64,000 bases of DNA, taken from NCBI RefSeq assembly GCF_029962605.1, contig NZ_CP124750.1:5022001-5086000 (forward strand), written 5' to 3'. The notes beneath the pieces were generated by a model. The model did no database searches and was not told the origin of the DNA. It saw nothing but the letters and a program-made list of their open reading frames with translations. Origin of the DNA: Serratia sarumanii (GTDB taxonomy: Bacteria > Pseudomonadota > Gammaproteobacteria > Enterobacterales > Enterobacteriaceae). A program made the position numbers and the translations under genes. Positions 36,625-51,019 of the stretch are shown here, piece after piece. Position 1 is the first letter of the stretch; the number at the start of each line of letters is the position of its first letter.

Positions 36625-36644
36625 TTTTCTTAAAACACTTGCAC

Positions 36645-37441
<797 letters not shown>

Positions 37442-37455
37442 GGAGGGAGGGGCTG

Positions 37456-37989
37456 ATGTCTGAATTTGTCACTGTAGCTCGCCCCTACGCCAAAGCAGCT
37501 TTTGACTTTGCCGTTGAGCACCAAAGCGTAGAGCGCTGGCAGGAAATGCTGGCGTTTGCGGCTGAAGTCACTCGCAATGAACAGATTTCTGAACTGCTGT
37601 CTGGCGCGGTCGCGCCAGAAACGCTGTCCAAGACGTTCATCGCGGTTTGTGGCGATCGGCTCGACGAACATGGCCAGAACTTTATCCGCGTAATGGCCGA
37701 AAATGGACGTTTACTGGTTCTTCCTGCCGTGCTGCAGCAGTTCATCGAACTGCGCGCCTCGCTGGAATCCACCGTCGAAGTCGAAGTGCTCTCTGCGAGC
37801 GCGCTGAGCGACGAACAGCAGGCGAAAATCGCCGCTGCGATGGAAAAACGTCTGTCACGCAAAGTTAAGCTGAATTGCAAAATTGACAAGTCTGTACTGG
37901 CCGGCATCGTTGTTCGCGCCGGCGATATGGTGATTGATGGCAGCGTTCGCGGTCGTCTTGAACGCCTGACAGACGTCTTGCAGTCTTAA
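37456..37989 (+). CDS. atpH: ATP synthase F1 subunit delta
   Basis: Links the b-dimer to the top of the alpha/beta hexamer. The 177-residue product begins [19 protein letters not shown] and has the C-terminal family signature [23 protein letters not shown]. It starts 14 bases after atpF behind AGGAGGGAGG and ends 12 bases before atpA. Confidence 0.97.
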   Translation: MSEFVTVARPYAKAAFDFAVEHQSVERWQEMLAFAAEVTRNEQISELLSGAVAPETLSKTFIAVCGDRLDEHGQNFIRVMAENGRLLVLPAVLQQFIELRASLESTVEVEVLSASALSDEQQAKIAAAMEKRLSRKVKLNCKIDKSVLAGIVVRAGDMVIDGSVRGRLERLTDVLQS

Positions 37990-38001
37990 GGGGACTGGAG
38001 C

Positions 38002-39543
38002 ATGCAACTGAATTCCACCGAAATCAGCGAACTGATCAAGCAGCGCATTGCTCAGTTCAATGTAGTGAGCGAAGCTCACAATGAAGGTACTATCGTTTCC
38101 GTCAGCGACGGGATCATCCGCGTACACGGCCTGGCCGACGTTATGCAGGGCGAAATGATCGCTCTGCCTGGCAACCGTTACGCAATCGCATTGAACCTGG
38201 AGCGCGACTCCGTCGGTGCCGTGGTCATGGGTCCGTACGCGGATCTGGCCGAAGGCATGAAGGTTAAATGCACCGGCCGTATCCTGGAAGTTCCAGTCGG
38301 TCGTGGTCTGCTGGGCCGCGTAGTTAACACCCTGGGCGCGCCAATCGACGGCAAAGGCCCGATTGAGAACGACGGTTTCTCTCCGGTAGAAGCTATCGCG
38401 CCAGGCGTTATCGAGCGTCAATCCGTTGATCAGCCGGTTCAGACTGGCTACAAATCCGTTGACGCCATGATTCCAATCGGCCGTGGCCAGCGTGAGCTGG
38501 TGATCGGTGACCGTCAGACCGGTAAAACCGCGCTGGCGATCGATGCGATCATCAACCAACGCGACTCCGGCATCAAATGCGTTTACGTGGCTATCGGCCA
38601 GAAAGCGTCCACCATCGCTAACGTGGTGCGCAAACTGGAAGAGCACGGCGCACTGGCCAACACCATCGTGGTTGTGGCGACCGCTTCCGAATCCGCTGCA
38701 CTGCAATACCTGGCGCCATACGCCGGTTGCGCAATGGGCGAATATTTCCGTGACCGCGGTGAAGATGCGCTGATCGTGTACGATGACCTGTCCAAACAGG
38801 CCGTTGCTTACCGCCAGATTTCCCTGCTGCTTCGTCGTCCGCCAGGTCGTGAAGCTTACCCAGGCGACGTATTCTACCTGCACTCCCGCTTGCTGGAGCG
38901 TGCAGCGCGCGTTAACGCCGAATACGTTGAAGCCTTCACCAAAGGTGAAGTTAAAGGCCAAACCGGTTCACTGACCGCTCTGCCGATCATTGAAACCCAG
39001 GCGGGTGACGTTTCCGCGTTCGTTCCGACCAACGTAATCTCGATTACCGATGGTCAGATCTTCCTGGAATCCAACCTGTTCAACTCCGGTATTCGTCCGG
39101 CAGTTAACCCGGGTATCTCCGTATCCCGTGTTGGTGGCGCCGCGCAGACCAAGATCATGAAGAAACTGTCCGGCGGTATCCGTACCGCGCTGGCGCAGTA
39201 TCGTGAACTGGCTGCGTTCTCCCAGTTCGCATCCGATCTGGACGACGCGACCCGCAAACAGCTGAGCCACGGTCAGAAAGTGACCGAGCTGCTGAAACAG
39301 AAACAGTATGCGCCGATGTCGGTCGCACAACAGTCTCTGGTGCTGTTTGCCGCAGAACGCGGTTACCTGAACGACGTCGAAGTCGCCAAAGTGGTGAGCT
39401 TCGAAGCCGCGCTGGTCGCCTATGCGGACCGCGAGCACGCCGAGCTGCTGAACCACATCAACCAAACTGGCAACTTCAATGATGAGATCGAGGGCAAGTT
39501 GAAAGACATCCTCGAGACCTTCAAGAAAACCCAGTCCTGGTAA
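38002..39543 (+). CDS. atpA: ATP synthase F1 subunit alpha
   Basis: Non-catalytic nucleotide-binding subunit of F1. The 513-residue protein has the P-loop GDRQTGKT at about 169-176, the arginine finger region [14 protein letters not shown] near 365-378 and an N-terminal beta-barrel with [16 protein letters not shown] at the start. Length equals E. coli. The strongly biased codon use differs from the flanking accessory genes, as expected for a highly expressed gene. Confidence 0.99.
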   Translation: MQLNSTEISELIKQRIAQFNVVSEAHNEGTIVSVSDGIIRVHGLADVMQGEMIALPGNRYAIALNLERDSVGAVVMGPYADLAEGMKVKCTGRILEVPVGRGLLGRVVNTLGAPIDGKGPIENDGFSPVEAIAPGVIERQSVDQPVQTGYKSVDAMIPIGRGQRELVIGDRQTGKTALAIDAIINQRDSGIKCVYVAIGQKASTIANVVRKLEEHGALANTIVVVATASESAALQYLAPYAGCAMGEYFRDRGEDALIVYDDLSKQAVAYRQISLLLRRPPGREAYPGDVFYLHSRLLERAARVNAEYVEAFTKGEVKGQTGSLTALPIIETQAGDVSAFVPTNVISITDGQIFLESNLFNSGIRPAVNPGISVSRVGGAAQTKIMKKLSGGIRTALAQYRELAAFSQFASDLDDATRKQLSHGQKVTELLKQKQYAPMSVAQQSLVLFAAERGYLNDVEVAKVVSFEAALVAYADREHAELLNHINQTGNFNDEIEGKLKDILETFKKTQSW

Positions 39544-39602
39544 CGCCGAACGGTCCTGCTGTTGAAAGACAGCAGGCCGTCTGGCACTGAGGAGAAGCAG
39601 AG

Positions 39603-40466
39603 ATGGCCGGCGCAAAAGAGATACGTAGTAAGATCGCTAGCGTGCAAAACACGCAAAAGATCACTAAAGCGATGGAAATGGTCGCCGCCTCCAAAATGCG
39701 TAAATCGCAGGATCGCATGGCGGCCAGCCGTCCTTATGCAGAGACCATGCGCAAAGTGATTGGTCACCTTGCGTTAGGGAATCTGGAGTACAAGCACCCG
39801 TACCTGGATGAGCGTGACGTTAAGCGCGTCGGGTATCTGGTGGTGTCTACTGACCGTGGTCTCTGCGGCGGCTTGAACATCAACCTGTTCAAAAAGCTGC
39901 TGGCGGAGATGAAAGCCTGGTCCGAAAACGGCGTCGAAACCGATTTGGCGCTGATTGGCTCTAAAGCGGCCTCTTTCTTTGGTTCCGTGGGCGGCAACGT
40001 GGTTGCCCAGGTGACCGGCATGGGGGACAAACCTTCCCTGTCGGATCTGATCGGGCCGGTGAAAGTGATGCTGCAGGCCTACGACGAAGGTCGTTTGGAC
40101 AAGCTGTACATTGTCAGCAACAAATTTGTTAATACGATGTCCCAAGAGCCGCAGGTGCTTCAGCTGCTGCCGTTACCGCCAGCCGATGACGAAGAGCTGA
40201 AGAAAACGCCTTGGGATTACCTGTATGAACCCGATCCAAAAGTGCTGCTTGATACCTTGCTGCGCCGCTATGTGGAGTCGCAGGTTTATCAGGGCGTCGT
40301 GGAAAACCTGGCCAGCGAGCAGGCCGCACGAATGGTCGCGATGAAAGCCGCAACCGATAACGGCGGTAGCCTGATCAAAGAGCTGCAGTTGGTATACAAC
40401 AAGGCGCGTCAGGCCAGCATCACTCAGGAACTCACCGAGATCGTTTCGGGAGCCTCCGCGGTTTAA
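39603..40466 (+). CDS. atpG: ATP synthase F1 subunit gamma
   Basis: Central rotor shaft. The 287-residue product has the N-terminal helix [20 protein letters not shown] and the C-terminal helix [15 protein letters not shown] that form the coiled coil inside the hexamer, with the Rossmann-like part between ([14 protein letters not shown] near 80). The 59-base gap after atpA holds AGGAG before the ATG. Confidence 0.98.
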   Translation: MAGAKEIRSKIASVQNTQKITKAMEMVAASKMRKSQDRMAASRPYAETMRKVIGHLALGNLEYKHPYLDERDVKRVGYLVVSTDRGLCGGLNINLFKKLLAEMKAWSENGVETDLALIGSKAASFFGSVGGNVVAQVTGMGDKPSLSDLIGPVKVMLQAYDEGRLDKLYIVSNKFVNTMSQEPQVLQLLPLPPADDEELKKTPWDYLYEPDPKVLLDTLLRRYVESQVYQGVVENLASEQAARMVAMKAATDNGGSLIKELQLVYNKARQASITQELTEIVSGASAV

Positions 40467-40471
40467 GCTAG

Positions 40472-41881
<1,410 letters not shown>

Positions 41882-41901
41882 CGCCTTGAGAGGAGGGTGA
41901 T

Positions 41902-42321
41902 ATGGCTATGACTTACCATCTGGATGTAGTCAGCGCGGAAAAACAGATGTTTTCCGGCCTGGTGCAGAAGATCCAGGTGACAGGCAGCGAAGGTGAACTG
42001 GGGATCTTCCCTGGCCATGCGCCGCTGCTGACTGCCATCAAGCCTGGCATGGTGCGTATTGTTAAGCAGCACGGTGAAGAAGAGTTCATCTACCTGTCCG
42101 GCGGCATCCTCGAGGTGCAGCCGAGCGTGGTTACCGTGCTGGCGGACACTGCTATCCGTGGTACTGACCTCGACGAAGCGAGAGCGTTGGAAGCTAAGCG
42201 TAAAGCTGAAGAACACATTCGCAGCTCTCATGGCGATGTCGACTATGCTCAGGCATCCGCTGAACTGGCGAAAGCGATCGCGAAACTGCGCGTTATCGAG
42301 CTCACCAGAAAAGCGATGTAA
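41902..42321 (+). CDS. atpC: ATP synthase F1 subunit epsilon
   Basis: Rotor subunit that can inhibit ATP hydrolysis. The 139-residue product has an N-terminal beta sandwich ([35 protein letters not shown]) and two C-terminal helices ending IELTRKAM. Last gene of the operon; it follows atpD by 20 bases. Confidence 0.98.
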   Translation: MAMTYHLDVVSAEKQMFSGLVQKIQVTGSEGELGIFPGHAPLLTAIKPGMVRIVKQHGEEEFIYLSGGILEVQPSVVTVLADTAIRGTDLDEARALEAKRKAEEHIRSSHGDVDYAQASAELAKAIAKLRVIELTRKAM

Positions 42322-42324
42322 TGT

Positions 42325-42379
42325 TTGGGTGCAAAGCACCCAACTTTAAGAAAGCGGCCTATAGGGTCGCTTTTTTTTT
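42325..42379 (+). terminator. atp operon double hairpin terminator
   Basis: First hairpin TTGGGTGC / GCACCCAA (42325-42343), then AGCGGCC / GGGTCGCT with one G-T pair and a TATA loop followed by nine T (42352-42379). The second is the likely terminator. The remaining bases up to glmU hold no recognised gene. Confidence 0.85.
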
Positions 42380-42611
42380 ACTTTAAAATAAGCATTTCAG
42401 CCAGGCGGGCGGTGTGGTGTATAACCCCTGATATCGGGAAATAAACGTCGCCGATCGCCGACAGTTTTTTCGTCCCGGCGCCGAATTGGCCACGATAGCG
42501 GCAGGCCAAGGCCCACGCGGCCTGCGCCGGGTTCGTGATGAGAAATATGTAGTAATATTGTCGCTAAACGGTTTTACTTTCGTCTATCAAAATGGAGTTA
42601 TCAGGTTGCTT

Positions 42612-43985
42612 ATGTCGAACAGCGCAATGAGCGTGGTTATCCTCGCCGCGGGCAAGGGAACACGCATGTATTCCGATCTTCCCAAGGTTTTACATCCGTT
42701 GGCCGGTAAGCCGATGGTGCAACACGTCATTGATGCCGCGATGAAACTGGGCGCGCAACATGTTCACCTGGTATACGGCCACGGCGGCGATCTGCTGAAA
42801 AGCACGTTGACTGACGGCGCGCTGAACTGGGTGCTGCAGGCAGAGCAATTGGGTACCGGCCATGCAATGCAGCAGGCCGCGCCGCACTTTGCCGACGATG
42901 AAGACGTGCTGATGCTGTACGGCGACGTGCCGTTGATCTCCGTGGATACGCTGCAACGCCTGCTGGCGGCCAAACCGCAGGGCGGTATCGGTCTGCTGAC
43001 GGTCAAGCTGGACGATCCGAGCGGCTACGGCCGCATCGTGCGCGAGCAGGGCAACGTGGTGGGCATCGTCGAACACAAGGATGCCAACGAGGCGCAGCGC
43101 CAGATCAACGAGATCAATACCGGCATCCTGGTGGCGAACGGGCGCGATCTGAAGCGCTGGCTGGGGATGTTGAATAACGACAACGCACAGGGCGAGTTTT
43201 ACATCACCGATATCATTGCGTTGGCCCATGCCGACGGCAAGAAAATCGAAACCGTGCATCCGTCGCGCCTGAGTGAAGTGGAAGGCGTGAACAACCGCCT
43301 GCAGCTGGCGACCCTGGAGCGCGTCTTCCAGTCGGAACAGTCTGAAAAGCTGCTGTTGGCCGGCGTGATGCTGCTGGATCCGGCGCGTTTTGACCTGCGC
43401 GGGGAACTTGTTCACGGCCGCGACATCACTATTGATGCGAATGTGATTATCGAAGGTCACGTCAAGCTGGGCGACCGGGTGAAAATCGGCGCCGGCTGCG
43501 TGCTGAAAAACTGCGTGATCGGCGATGACTGCGAGATCAGCCCTTACAGCGTGCTGGAAGACAGCGTGCTGGAAGCCGACTGCACCGTGGGGCCGTTCGC
43601 CCGCCTACGCCCTGGCGCGGAGCTGGCGGCAGGGGCCCACGTCGGCAACTTCGTGGAAATGAAAAAGGCGCGTTTGGGCAAAGGCTCCAAGGCCGGTCAC
43701 CTCAGCTACCTGGGCGATGCCGAAATCGGCGATGACGTGAATATCGGCGCCGGCACCATCACCTGCAACTACGATGGCGCCAACAAGCACAAGACGCTGA
43801 TCGGCGACGGCGTGTTCGTCGGTTCCGATACTCAGCTGGTGGCGCCGGTGTCGGTCGGCAAAGGCTCCACCATCGCCGCCGGCACCACGGTGACGCGCGA
43901 TATCGCCGAGAACGAACTGGTGCTGAGCCGCGTCAAGCAGGTGCACATTCAGGGCTGGCAACGTCCGGTGAAGAAGAAGTCATAG
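42612..43985 (+). CDS. glmU: Bifunctional UDP-GlcNAc pyrophosphorylase / GlcN-1-P acetyltransferase
   Basis: Makes UDP-N-acetylglucosamine for peptidoglycan and lipopolysaccharide. The N-terminal uridyltransferase has [15 protein letters not shown] at 11-25; the C-terminal half is a left-handed beta helix of hexapeptide repeats with RLRPGAEL near 333 and the active-site histidine in [14 protein letters not shown] near 363. The frame extends upstream to 42486, but ATG 42612 ([14 protein letters not shown]) gives 457 residues, one more than E. coli. Confidence 0.97.
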   Translation: MSNSAMSVVILAAGKGTRMYSDLPKVLHPLAGKPMVQHVIDAAMKLGAQHVHLVYGHGGDLLKSTLTDGALNWVLQAEQLGTGHAMQQAAPHFADDEDVLMLYGDVPLISVDTLQRLLAAKPQGGIGLLTVKLDDPSGYGRIVREQGNVVGIVEHKDANEAQRQINEINTGILVANGRDLKRWLGMLNNDNAQGEFYITDIIALAHADGKKIETVHPSRLSEVEGVNNRLQLATLERVFQSEQSEKLLLAGVMLLDPARFDLRGELVHGRDITIDANVIIEGHVKLGDRVKIGAGCVLKNCVIGDDCEISPYSVLEDSVLEADCTVGPFARLRPGAELAAGAHVGNFVEMKKARLGKGSKAGHLSYLGDAEIGDDVNIGAGTITCNYDGANKHKTLIGDGVFVGSDTQLVAPVSVGKGSTIAAGTTVTRDIAENELVLSRVKQVHIQGWQRPVKKKS

Positions 43986-43988
43986 TGT

Positions 43989-44026
43989 GTTTTGCGTTGG
44001 GCTCCGTTCAGAGCCCAATACAAAAC
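43989..44026 (+). other. Hairpin in the glmU-glmS spacer
   Basis: GTTTTG / CAAAAC outer and TTGGGCTC / GAGCCCAA inner stems with a 6-base loop, directly after the glmU stop. No U tract follows. In E. coli the glmUS message is cut by RNase E at the glmU stop, and glmS is then controlled by GlmZ in this spacer, so a processing or stability role is plausible. A second small hairpin, CGCCC / GGGCG, is at 44101-44115. Confidence 0.55.
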
Positions 44027-44134
44027 ATAATAACCCCCACCATCTACAGGCTCGGGGACGCACGGTAAAACCGGCAAAAATCAGGTCAAGACATCGAAAG
44101 CGCCCATGAAGGGCGTTCATTAGGAATACAACTG

Positions 44135-45964
44135 ATGTGTGGAATTGTAGGCGCAGTAGCGCAACGTGATATCGCAGAAATCCTGTTGGAAGGTTTACGC
44201 CGTCTCGAGTACCGCGGTTACGACTCCGCCGGTCTGGCGGTGGTCGACGAAAAAGGCAACGTCAGTCGCCTGCGTCGCGTAGGCAAGGTGCAAAAACTGG
44301 CCGAAGCGGCGGAGCAGACCGATCTGCACGGCGGTACCGGCATCGCTCACACCCGCTGGGCAACGCACGGTGAACCGACCGAAGCGAACGCGCACCCGCA
44401 TGTTTCCGACTACATTACCGTGGTGCATAACGGCATCATCGAAAACCACGAACCGCTGCGCGAACTGCTGATCGAACGCGGTTACCGCTTCAGCTCCGAA
44501 ACCGACACCGAAGTGATCGCGCACCTGGTGCATTGGGAACAACAACAGGGCGGCACATTGCTGGAAGTGGTTCAGCGCGTGATCCCACAGCTGCGCGGCG
44601 CTTACGGCACCGTGGTGATGGACAGCCGCGATCCGAGCGTATTGGTCGCGGCGCGCTCCGGCAGCCCGCTGGTTATCGGCCGCGGCGTCGGGGAAAACTT
44701 CATCGCTTCCGATCAGCTGGCGCTGCTGCCGGTCACCCGCCGCTTCATCTTCCTGGAAGAAGGCGACGTGGTGGAAGTGACTCGCCGCACCGTCAACATC
44801 TTCGACAAGCAGGGCAACGCCATCGAGCGCCCTGAGATCGAATCCCAGGTGCAGTATGACGCCGGCGACAAGGGCGCTTACCGTCACTACATGCAAAAAG
44901 AGATCTACGAACAGCCGCTGGCGCTGAAAAACACCCTGGAAGGGCGTTTCAGTCATGGCCAAATCAACCTGAGCGAGCTGGGCCCGCGCGCCGACGAGCT
45001 GCTGGCCAAGGTGCAGCACGTGCAGATCATCGCCTGCGGGACTTCTTACCACTCCGGTATGGTGGCGCGCTACTGGTTTGAAGCGTTGGCCGGCGTGCCG
45101 TGCGACGTCGAGATCGCGTCCGAATTCCGTTACCGCAAATCGGCGGTGCGTCCGGGCAGCCTGATCATCACCCTGTCGCAGTCCGGCGAAACCGCCGATA
45201 CGTTAGCGGCGCTGCGTCTGTCCAAAGAGCTGGGGTATCTCGGTTCGCTGGCCGTTTGTAACGTGGCCGGCTCTTCGCTGGTGCGCGAATCGGATCTGGC
45301 GTTGATGACCAAAGCGGGCACGGAAATCGGCGTAGCCTCGACCAAGGCCTTCACCACGCAGCTCACCGTGCTGTTGATGCTGGTGGCGCGTCTGGGCCGC
45401 CTGAAAGGCATGGCGGAAAGCGTGGAGCAAGAGATCGTGCATGGCCTGCAGGCGCTGCCGGCGCGTATAGAGCAGATGCTGTCGATGGATAAAGAGATCG
45501 AAGCGCTGGCGGAAGGGTTCTCCGACAAGCACCATGCGCTGTTCCTCGGCCGCGGCGATCAGTATCCAATCGCCATGGAAGGGGCGCTGAAGCTGAAAGA
45601 GATCTCCTATATTCACGCCGAAGCCTATGCGGCGGGTGAGCTGAAACACGGCCCGCTGGCGCTGATCGACGCCGATATGCCGGTGATCGTGGTGGCACCG
45701 AACAATGAACTGCTGGAAAAGCTGAAGTCCAACATTGAAGAAGTGCGCGCGCGCGGCGGCCAGCTGTACGTGTTCGCCGATCAGGACGCCGGCTTCGTCA
45801 GCAGCGAAGGCATGACTATCATTCCTCTGCCGCACGTCGAGGAAATCGTGGCGCCGATCTTCTACACCGTGCCGTTGCAGCTGCTGTCTTACCACGTGGC
45901 GCTGATCAAAGGCACCGACGTTGACCAGCCGCGCAACCTGGCGAAGTCTGTCACCGTAGAGTAA
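44135..45964 (+). CDS. glmS: Glutamine:fructose-6-phosphate aminotransferase
   Basis: First step of amino-sugar synthesis. The 609-residue protein starts [10 protein letters not shown] with the N-terminal nucleophile cysteine, has the glutaminase domain to about 240 ([18 protein letters not shown]), then two SIS sugar-isomerase domains with CGTSYHSG near 300 and the SQSGETADT phosphate loop near 348, ending LAKSVTVE. The 149-base spacer from glmU fits post-transcriptional control by GlmZ, which I infer only from E. coli. Confidence 0.98.
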   Translation: MCGIVGAVAQRDIAEILLEGLRRLEYRGYDSAGLAVVDEKGNVSRLRRVGKVQKLAEAAEQTDLHGGTGIAHTRWATHGEPTEANAHPHVSDYITVVHNGIIENHEPLRELLIERGYRFSSETDTEVIAHLVHWEQQQGGTLLEVVQRVIPQLRGAYGTVVMDSRDPSVLVAARSGSPLVIGRGVGENFIASDQLALLPVTRRFIFLEEGDVVEVTRRTVNIFDKQGNAIERPEIESQVQYDAGDKGAYRHYMQKEIYEQPLALKNTLEGRFSHGQINLSELGPRADELLAKVQHVQIIACGTSYHSGMVARYWFEALAGVPCDVEIASEFRYRKSAVRPGSLIITLSQSGETADTLAALRLSKELGYLGSLAVCNVAGSSLVRESDLALMTKAGTEIGVASTKAFTTQLTVLLMLVARLGRLKGMAESVEQEIVHGLQALPARIEQMLSMDKEIEALAEGFSDKHHALFLGRGDQYPIAMEGALKLKEISYIHAEAYAAGELKHGPLALIDADMPVIVVAPNNELLEKLKSNIEEVRARGGQLYVFADQDAGFVSSEGMTIIPLPHVEEIVAPIFYTVPLQLLSYHVALIKGTDVDQPRNLAKSVTVE

Positions 45965-45982
45965 TCTGCCGCAGGTAAACTG

Positions 45983-46011
45983 CAAAAGCCGGCCTTTGCG
46001 CCGGCTTTTTT
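45983..46011 (+). terminator. glmS terminator
   Basis: AAAAGCCGGC / GCCGGCTTTTTT with a 6-base loop, 20 bases after the glmS stop. Confidence 0.92.
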
Positions 46012-46159
46012 CATGAGCGGCCTTAAAGATGACAGCGCGACCGATTCGGCGATAAACATTGTCATATTCAAGCGGATAGGCCGCGCCAAACCGTTTTTTT
46101 ATTGCACGTCAATTGCGCTGTTTTTTGACTAATTAATTGATTTTTAAAGAAACAAACGT

Positions 46160-46223
46160 CTGTCTGGCGCACTGTAATATAACTGTCATATTGCGTACAT
46201 TTTTCTGTCACCAAACTGTCCTA
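46160..46223 (+). promoter_or_regulatory. pstS Pho box array
   Basis: Half-sites like CTGTCAT start at 46172 (CTGTAAT), 46183 (CTGTCAT), 46205 (CTGTCAC) and 46216 (CTGTCCT), all at multiples of 11 bases, with a degenerate one at 46194. Another CTGTCTG at 46160 is 12 bases off. This is the PhoB-binding arrangement for a phosphate-starvation promoter, taking the place of a -35. The 335-bp gap after glmS holds nothing else recognised apart from the glmS terminator. Confidence 0.9.
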
Positions 46224-46299
46224 TTTTCCCTCCTGCAGCAATACTTACTCTGATTAAAACGACTCGAAGTCGATTTTAAATATCCCATTAGGAGGGATT

Positions 46300-47340
46300 A
46301 TGAAACTGATGCGTACCACCGTCGCCAGTATTGTGGCAGCGACCTTCTCCCTGACCACCGTGTCCGCGTTCGCTGCTGCCAGCCTGACCGGTGCAGGTGC
46401 GACATTCCCCGCTCCGGTTTACGCCAAGTGGGCAGATTCTTATCAGAAAGAAACCGGCAACAAAGTTAACTATCAGGGCATCGGCTCCTCTGGCGGCGTG
46501 AAGCAAATCGTGGCCAACACCGTTGACTTTGGCGCTTCCGACGCCCCGCTGTCTGACGACAAACTGGCGGCCGATGGCCTGTTCCAGTTCCCGACCGTGA
46601 TCGGCGGCGTGGTGCTGGCCGTGAATATCCCGGGCATCAAATCCGGCGAACTGACGCTGGACGGCAAAACCCTGGGCGATATCTACCTGGGCAACGTCAA
46701 AAAGTGGAACGATCCGGCTATCACCAAGCTGAACCCAGGCGTGAAACTGCCTGACCAGAACATCGCCGTGGTGCGCCGCGCCGACGGTTCCGGCACCTCG
46801 TTCGTGTTCACCAGCTACCTGTCCAAGGCCAATGCGCAGTGGAAAGAGAAGATCGGCGCCGGTTCTACCGTTAACTGGCCGACCGGTCTGGGCGGTAAAG
46901 GCAACGACGGCATCGCCGCCTTCGTTCAGCGTCTGCCTGGCTCTATCGGCTACGTAGAATACGCTTACGCCAAGCAGAACAACCTGGCTTACACCAAGCT
47001 GGTATCCGCCGACGGTAAACCGGTCAGCCCGACCGAAGAGAGCTTCAGCAACGCGGCCAAGGGCGTGGATTGGAGCAAGACCTTCGCTCAGGATCTGACT
47101 GACCAGAAAGGCGACAACGTGTGGCCAATTACATCCACCACCTTCATCCTGGTGCACAAAGAGCAGAAAAACCCTGCTCAGGGCGCCGAAGTGCTGAAGT
47201 TCTTCGACTGGGCTTACAAAACCGGTGCCAAGCAGGCTAACGAGCTGGATTACGCCACCCTGCCGGCAGAAGTGGTTGAGCAGGTGCGCGCGGCCTGGAA
47301 AACCAACGTAAAAGACAGTTCAGGCAAAGCGCTGTACTAA
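46300..47340 (+). CDS. pstS: Periplasmic phosphate-binding protein
   Basis: High-affinity phosphate capture for PstCAB and part of the signal to PhoR. The 346-residue precursor has a signal peptide ending SAFA before [18 protein letters not shown], the phosphate-binding loops GAGATFP and [10 protein letters not shown] and the ending KDSSGKALY. The ATG follows TAGGAGGG. A GC-rich hairpin separates it from pstC. Confidence 0.98.
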   Translation: MKLMRTTVASIVAATFSLTTVSAFAAASLTGAGATFPAPVYAKWADSYQKETGNKVNYQGIGSSGGVKQIVANTVDFGASDAPLSDDKLAADGLFQFPTVIGGVVLAVNIPGIKSGELTLDGKTLGDIYLGNVKKWNDPAITKLNPGVKLPDQNIAVVRRADGSGTSFVFTSYLSKANAQWKEKIGAGSTVNWPTGLGGKGNDGIAAFVQRLPGSIGYVEYAYAKQNNLAYTKLVSADGKPVSPTEESFSNAAKGVDWSKTFAQDLTDQKGDNVWPITSTTFILVHKEQKNPAQGAEVLKFFDWAYKTGAKQANELDYATLPAEVVEQVRAAWKTNVKDSSGKALY

Positions 47341-47347
47341 CAACGCA

Positions 47348-47370
47348 GGGGCGCGGGTTCGCCGCGCCCC
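47348..47370 (+). other. Hairpin after pstS
   Basis: GGGGCGCGG / CCGCGCCCC, 9 pairs with a GTTCG loop, 7 bases after the pstS stop and with no T run. Probably stabilises the pstS message or lowers read-through into pstC. Confidence 0.6.
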
Positions 47371-47431
47371 ACACAGTTCTTCAGGCTCCGATCCCGGTTG
47401 GGGCTGCCAGGGTTCAAACAGAGAGTAATCT

Positions 47432-48388
47432 ATGGCTGAGTACAAGCCGACCATCAAAGCACCGGGCAAAAACGGTGACATCATTTTCAGCGCGCTGGTG
47501 AGACTGGCTGCGCTGATTACCCTATTGTTGCTGGGCGGCATCATTGTTTCGCTGATCTTCGCCTCCTGGCCAAGCATGCAGAAATTCGGCTTCGCCTTCC
47601 TGTGGACCAAAGAGTGGGACGCGCCGGCGGAGCAGTTCGGCGCGCTGGTGCCGATCTACGGCACCGTGGTCACCTCGCTTATCGCGCTGATCATCGCCGT
47701 GCCGGTGAGCTTCGGCATCGCGCTGTTCCTGACCGAGCTGGCGCCGAACTGGCTGAAGCGGCCGCTGGGCATCGCCATTGAGCTGTTGGCGGCCATCCCC
47801 AGCATCGTTTACGGCATGTGGGGCCTGTTCGTGTTCGCGCCGCTGTTCGCCGAATACTTCCAGACGCCGGTCGGCGAAGTGCTGTCGGGCATTCCGATCG
47901 TCGGCGAGCTGTTCTCCGGCCCGGCCTTCGGCATCGGCATTCTGGCCGCCGGGGTGATCCTGGCGATCATGATCATTCCTTACATCGCGGCAGTCATGCG
48001 CGACGTGTTCGAACAGACCCCGGTGATGATGAAAGAGTCGGCATACGGCATCGGCTGCACCACCTGGGAAGTCATCTGGCGCATCGTGCTGCCGTTCACC
48101 AAAAACGGCGTCATCGGCGGCGTGATGTTGGGCCTGGGCCGTGCGCTGGGGGAAACCATGGCGGTGACCTTTATCATCGGCAACACCTACCAGCTCGACA
48201 GCGCTTCGCTGTACATGCCGGGCAACAGCATCACCTCGGCGCTGGCCAACGAATTCGCCGAAGCCGAGTCCGGCGTGCACACCGCCGCGTTGATGGAGCT
48301 GGGCCTGATTCTGTTTGTTATCACCTTTATCGTGCTGGCGCTGTCGAAGTTGATGATCATGCGTCTGGCCAAGAATGAGGGGCGTTAA
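47432..48388 (+). CDS. pstC: Phosphate ABC transporter permease PstC
   Basis: One of two inner-membrane permeases of the phosphate importer. The 318-residue protein has about six hydrophobic segments (first near 25-45) and the coupling loop [20 protein letters not shown] near 190-209, then [11 protein letters not shown]. pstA begins 1 base after its stop. Normal length for enterobacteria. Confidence 0.98.
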   Translation: MAEYKPTIKAPGKNGDIIFSALVRLAALITLLLLGGIIVSLIFASWPSMQKFGFAFLWTKEWDAPAEQFGALVPIYGTVVTSLIALIIAVPVSFGIALFLTELAPNWLKRPLGIAIELLAAIPSIVYGMWGLFVFAPLFAEYFQTPVGEVLSGIPIVGELFSGPAFGIGILAAGVILAIMIIPYIAAVMRDVFEQTPVMMKESAYGIGCTTWEVIWRIVLPFTKNGVIGGVMLGLGRALGETMAVTFIIGNTYQLDSASLYMPGNSITSALANEFAEAESGVHTAALMELGLILFVITFIVLALSKLMIMRLAKNEGR

Positions 48389-48389
48389 C

Positions 48390-49280
48390 ATGGCGACGAT
48401 GGATATGCAAAACGCAGTCGTTCTGGCGGAAAGCCGCCGCAAAATGCAGGCCTGGCGCCGGCAGAAAAACCGTCTCGCGCTGTTCCTGTCGATGGCGACC
48501 ATGGTGTTCGGGCTGTTCTGGCTGATCTGGATCCTGATCGCCACCGTGACCAAAGGCTTCGACGGCATGTCGCTGGCGCTGTTCACTGAAATGACCCCGC
48601 CGCCGAACACCGCAGGCGGCGGTCTGGCCAACGCCATCGCCGGCAGCGGCCTGTTGATCCTGTGGGCGACCATCTTCGGCACGCCGCTGGGCATCATGGC
48701 CGGCATTTACCTGGCAGAATACGGCCGTAAATCCTGGCTGGCGGAAGTGATCCGCTTTATCAACGACATCCTGCTGTCCGCACCGTCGATCGTGGTGGGC
48801 CTGTTCGTTTACACCATCGTGGTGGCGAAGATGGAACACTTTTCCGGCTGGGCCGGCATCGTCGCGCTGGCGCTGCTGCAGGTGCCGATCGTCATTCGCA
48901 CCACCGAGAACATGCTGAAGCTGGTGCCGGATACGCTGCGCGAGGCCGCTTATGCGCTGGGCACGCCGAAATGGCGCATGATTTCCGCCATCACGCTGAA
49001 GGCGTCGGTGTCCGGCATCATCACCGGCGTGCTGCTGGCGATTGCGCGCATCGCGGGGGAAACGGCGCCGCTGCTGTTCACCTCGCTGTCGAACCAGTTC
49101 TGGAGCACCGACCTGATGCAGCCGATCGCCAACCTGCCGGTGACCATCTTCAAATTCGCCATGAGCCCGTTCGCCGAATGGCAACAGCTGGCCTGGGCCG
49201 GGGTGCTGTTGATCACCCTGTGCGTACTGTTACTGAATATCCTGGCGCGCGTGATTTTCGCCAAGAAAAAGCATTCATAA
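48390..49280 (+). CDS. pstA: Phosphate ABC transporter permease PstA
   Basis: Second permease of the importer. ATG at 48390 ([19 protein letters not shown]) gives 296 residues as in E. coli; the upstream start at 48375 overlaps pstC. Conserved coupling loop [19 protein letters not shown] near 190-208 and [13 protein letters not shown] 48-base gap with a small hairpin, AGCGCCGC / GCGGCGCT at 49288-49307, separates it from pstB. Confidence 0.97.
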   Translation: MATMDMQNAVVLAESRRKMQAWRRQKNRLALFLSMATMVFGLFWLIWILIATVTKGFDGMSLALFTEMTPPPNTAGGGLANAIAGSGLLILWATIFGTPLGIMAGIYLAEYGRKSWLAEVIRFINDILLSAPSIVVGLFVYTIVVAKMEHFSGWAGIVALALLQVPIVIRTTENMLKLVPDTLREAAYALGTPKWRMISAITLKASVSGIITGVLLAIARIAGETAPLLFTSLSNQFWSTDLMQPIANLPVTIFKFAMSPFAEWQQLAWAGVLLITLCVLLLNILARVIFAKKKHS

Positions 49281-50105
<825 letters not shown>

Positions 50106-50116
50106 TAGGAAGCATC

Positions 50117-50851
50117 ATGGATAACCTGAATTTAAACAAACACATTTCCGGCCAGTTCAACGCAGAGCTTGAGCATATCCGCACCCAGGTGCTGACCATG
50201 GGCGGGCTGGTGGAGCAGCAGCTGACCGACGCCATCACCGCGATGCACAATCAGGATGGCGAGCTGGCCAAGCGAGTTATCGAAGGCGACGCCAAGGTCA
50301 ACATGATGGAAGTGGCGATCGACGAAGCCTGCGTGCGCATCATCGCCAAGCGCCAGCCGACCGCCAGCGATCTGCGCCTGGTGATGGCGATCATCAAAAC
50401 CATTTCCGAGCTGGAACGCATCGGCGACGTGGCGGACAAAATCTGCCGCACCGCGCTGGAGAAGTTCTCGCACCAGCACCAGCCGCTGCTGGTCAGCCTG
50501 GAATCGCTGGGGCGCCACACAGTGCAAATGCTGCATGACGTGCTGGACGCCTTCGCGCGCATGGATCTGGACGAGGCGATCCGTATTTACCGCGAAGATA
50601 AAAAGGTCGACCAGGAATACGAAGGCATCGTGCGTCAGCTGATGACCTATATGATGGAAGACTCACGCACCATTCCGAGCGTGCTGACCGCGCTGTTCTG
50701 CGCCCGTTCTATCGAGCGTATCGGCGACCGCTGCCAGAACATCTGCGAATTTATCTTCTATTTCGTCAAAGGACAGGATTTCCGTCATTTGGGCGGCGAC
50801 GCCCTGGAAAAGCTGCTCTCTCCGGGCGGTAAAGACGACAAAGCCGACTGA
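50117..50851 (+). CDS. phoU: Phosphate signalling protein PhoU
   Basis: Adapter that couples PstSCAB to the PhoR kinase and keeps the Pho regulon off when phosphate is plentiful. The 244-residue protein has two similar three-helix bundles, each with a metal-binding ExxxD-type motif ([13 protein letters not shown] near 101 and [13 protein letters not shown] near 202). ATG 50117 ([14 protein letters not shown]) matches the family; upstream codons to 50102 overlap pstB. Confidence 0.97.
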   Translation: MDNLNLNKHISGQFNAELEHIRTQVLTMGGLVEQQLTDAITAMHNQDGELAKRVIEGDAKVNMMEVAIDEACVRIIAKRQPTASDLRLVMAIIKTISELERIGDVADKICRTALEKFSHQHQPLLVSLESLGRHTVQMLHDVLDAFARMDLDEAIRIYREDKKVDQEYEGIVRQLMTYMMEDSRTIPSVLTALFCARSIERIGDRCQNICEFIFYFVKGQDFRHLGGDALEKLLSPGGKDDKAD

Positions 50852-50873
50852 CCCTTTCCGGGTAATATCCTTC

Positions 50874-50897
50874 AAAGGCGCGGTTTCCCGCGCCTTT
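50874..50897 (+). terminator. pst operon terminator
   Basis: AAAGGCGCGG / CCGCGCCTTT with a TTTC loop and a short T-rich tail, 22 bases after the phoU stop. Confidence 0.8.
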
Positions 50898-51019
50898 ATT
50901 CCATCTTAAGTTCTTAAAGATAAAAAGGTTATAAATATAGCTTTTTATATTATTTCCTGACCTATGTGGCGCTTGCTAGCTTATCCGCCAGCAGGACATC
51001 AACCACTTAGGAGCTCTCT

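Noticed and set aside
42486..42611. N-terminal extension of GlmU
   Set aside because: The added 42 codons do not resemble the family, and the internal ATG gives the usual length.
50905..50960. CysB-like AT-rich inverted patches (TTATA...TATAT) before the amino-acid binding-protein gene
   Set aside because: AT-rich leaders give such matches easily; the CysB consensus is too loose to call by eye.
50955..50990. Possible sigma-54 promoter (GGC...TTGC) before the amino-acid transporter
   Set aside because: The spacing between the GG and GC elements does not fit the -24/-12 pattern.
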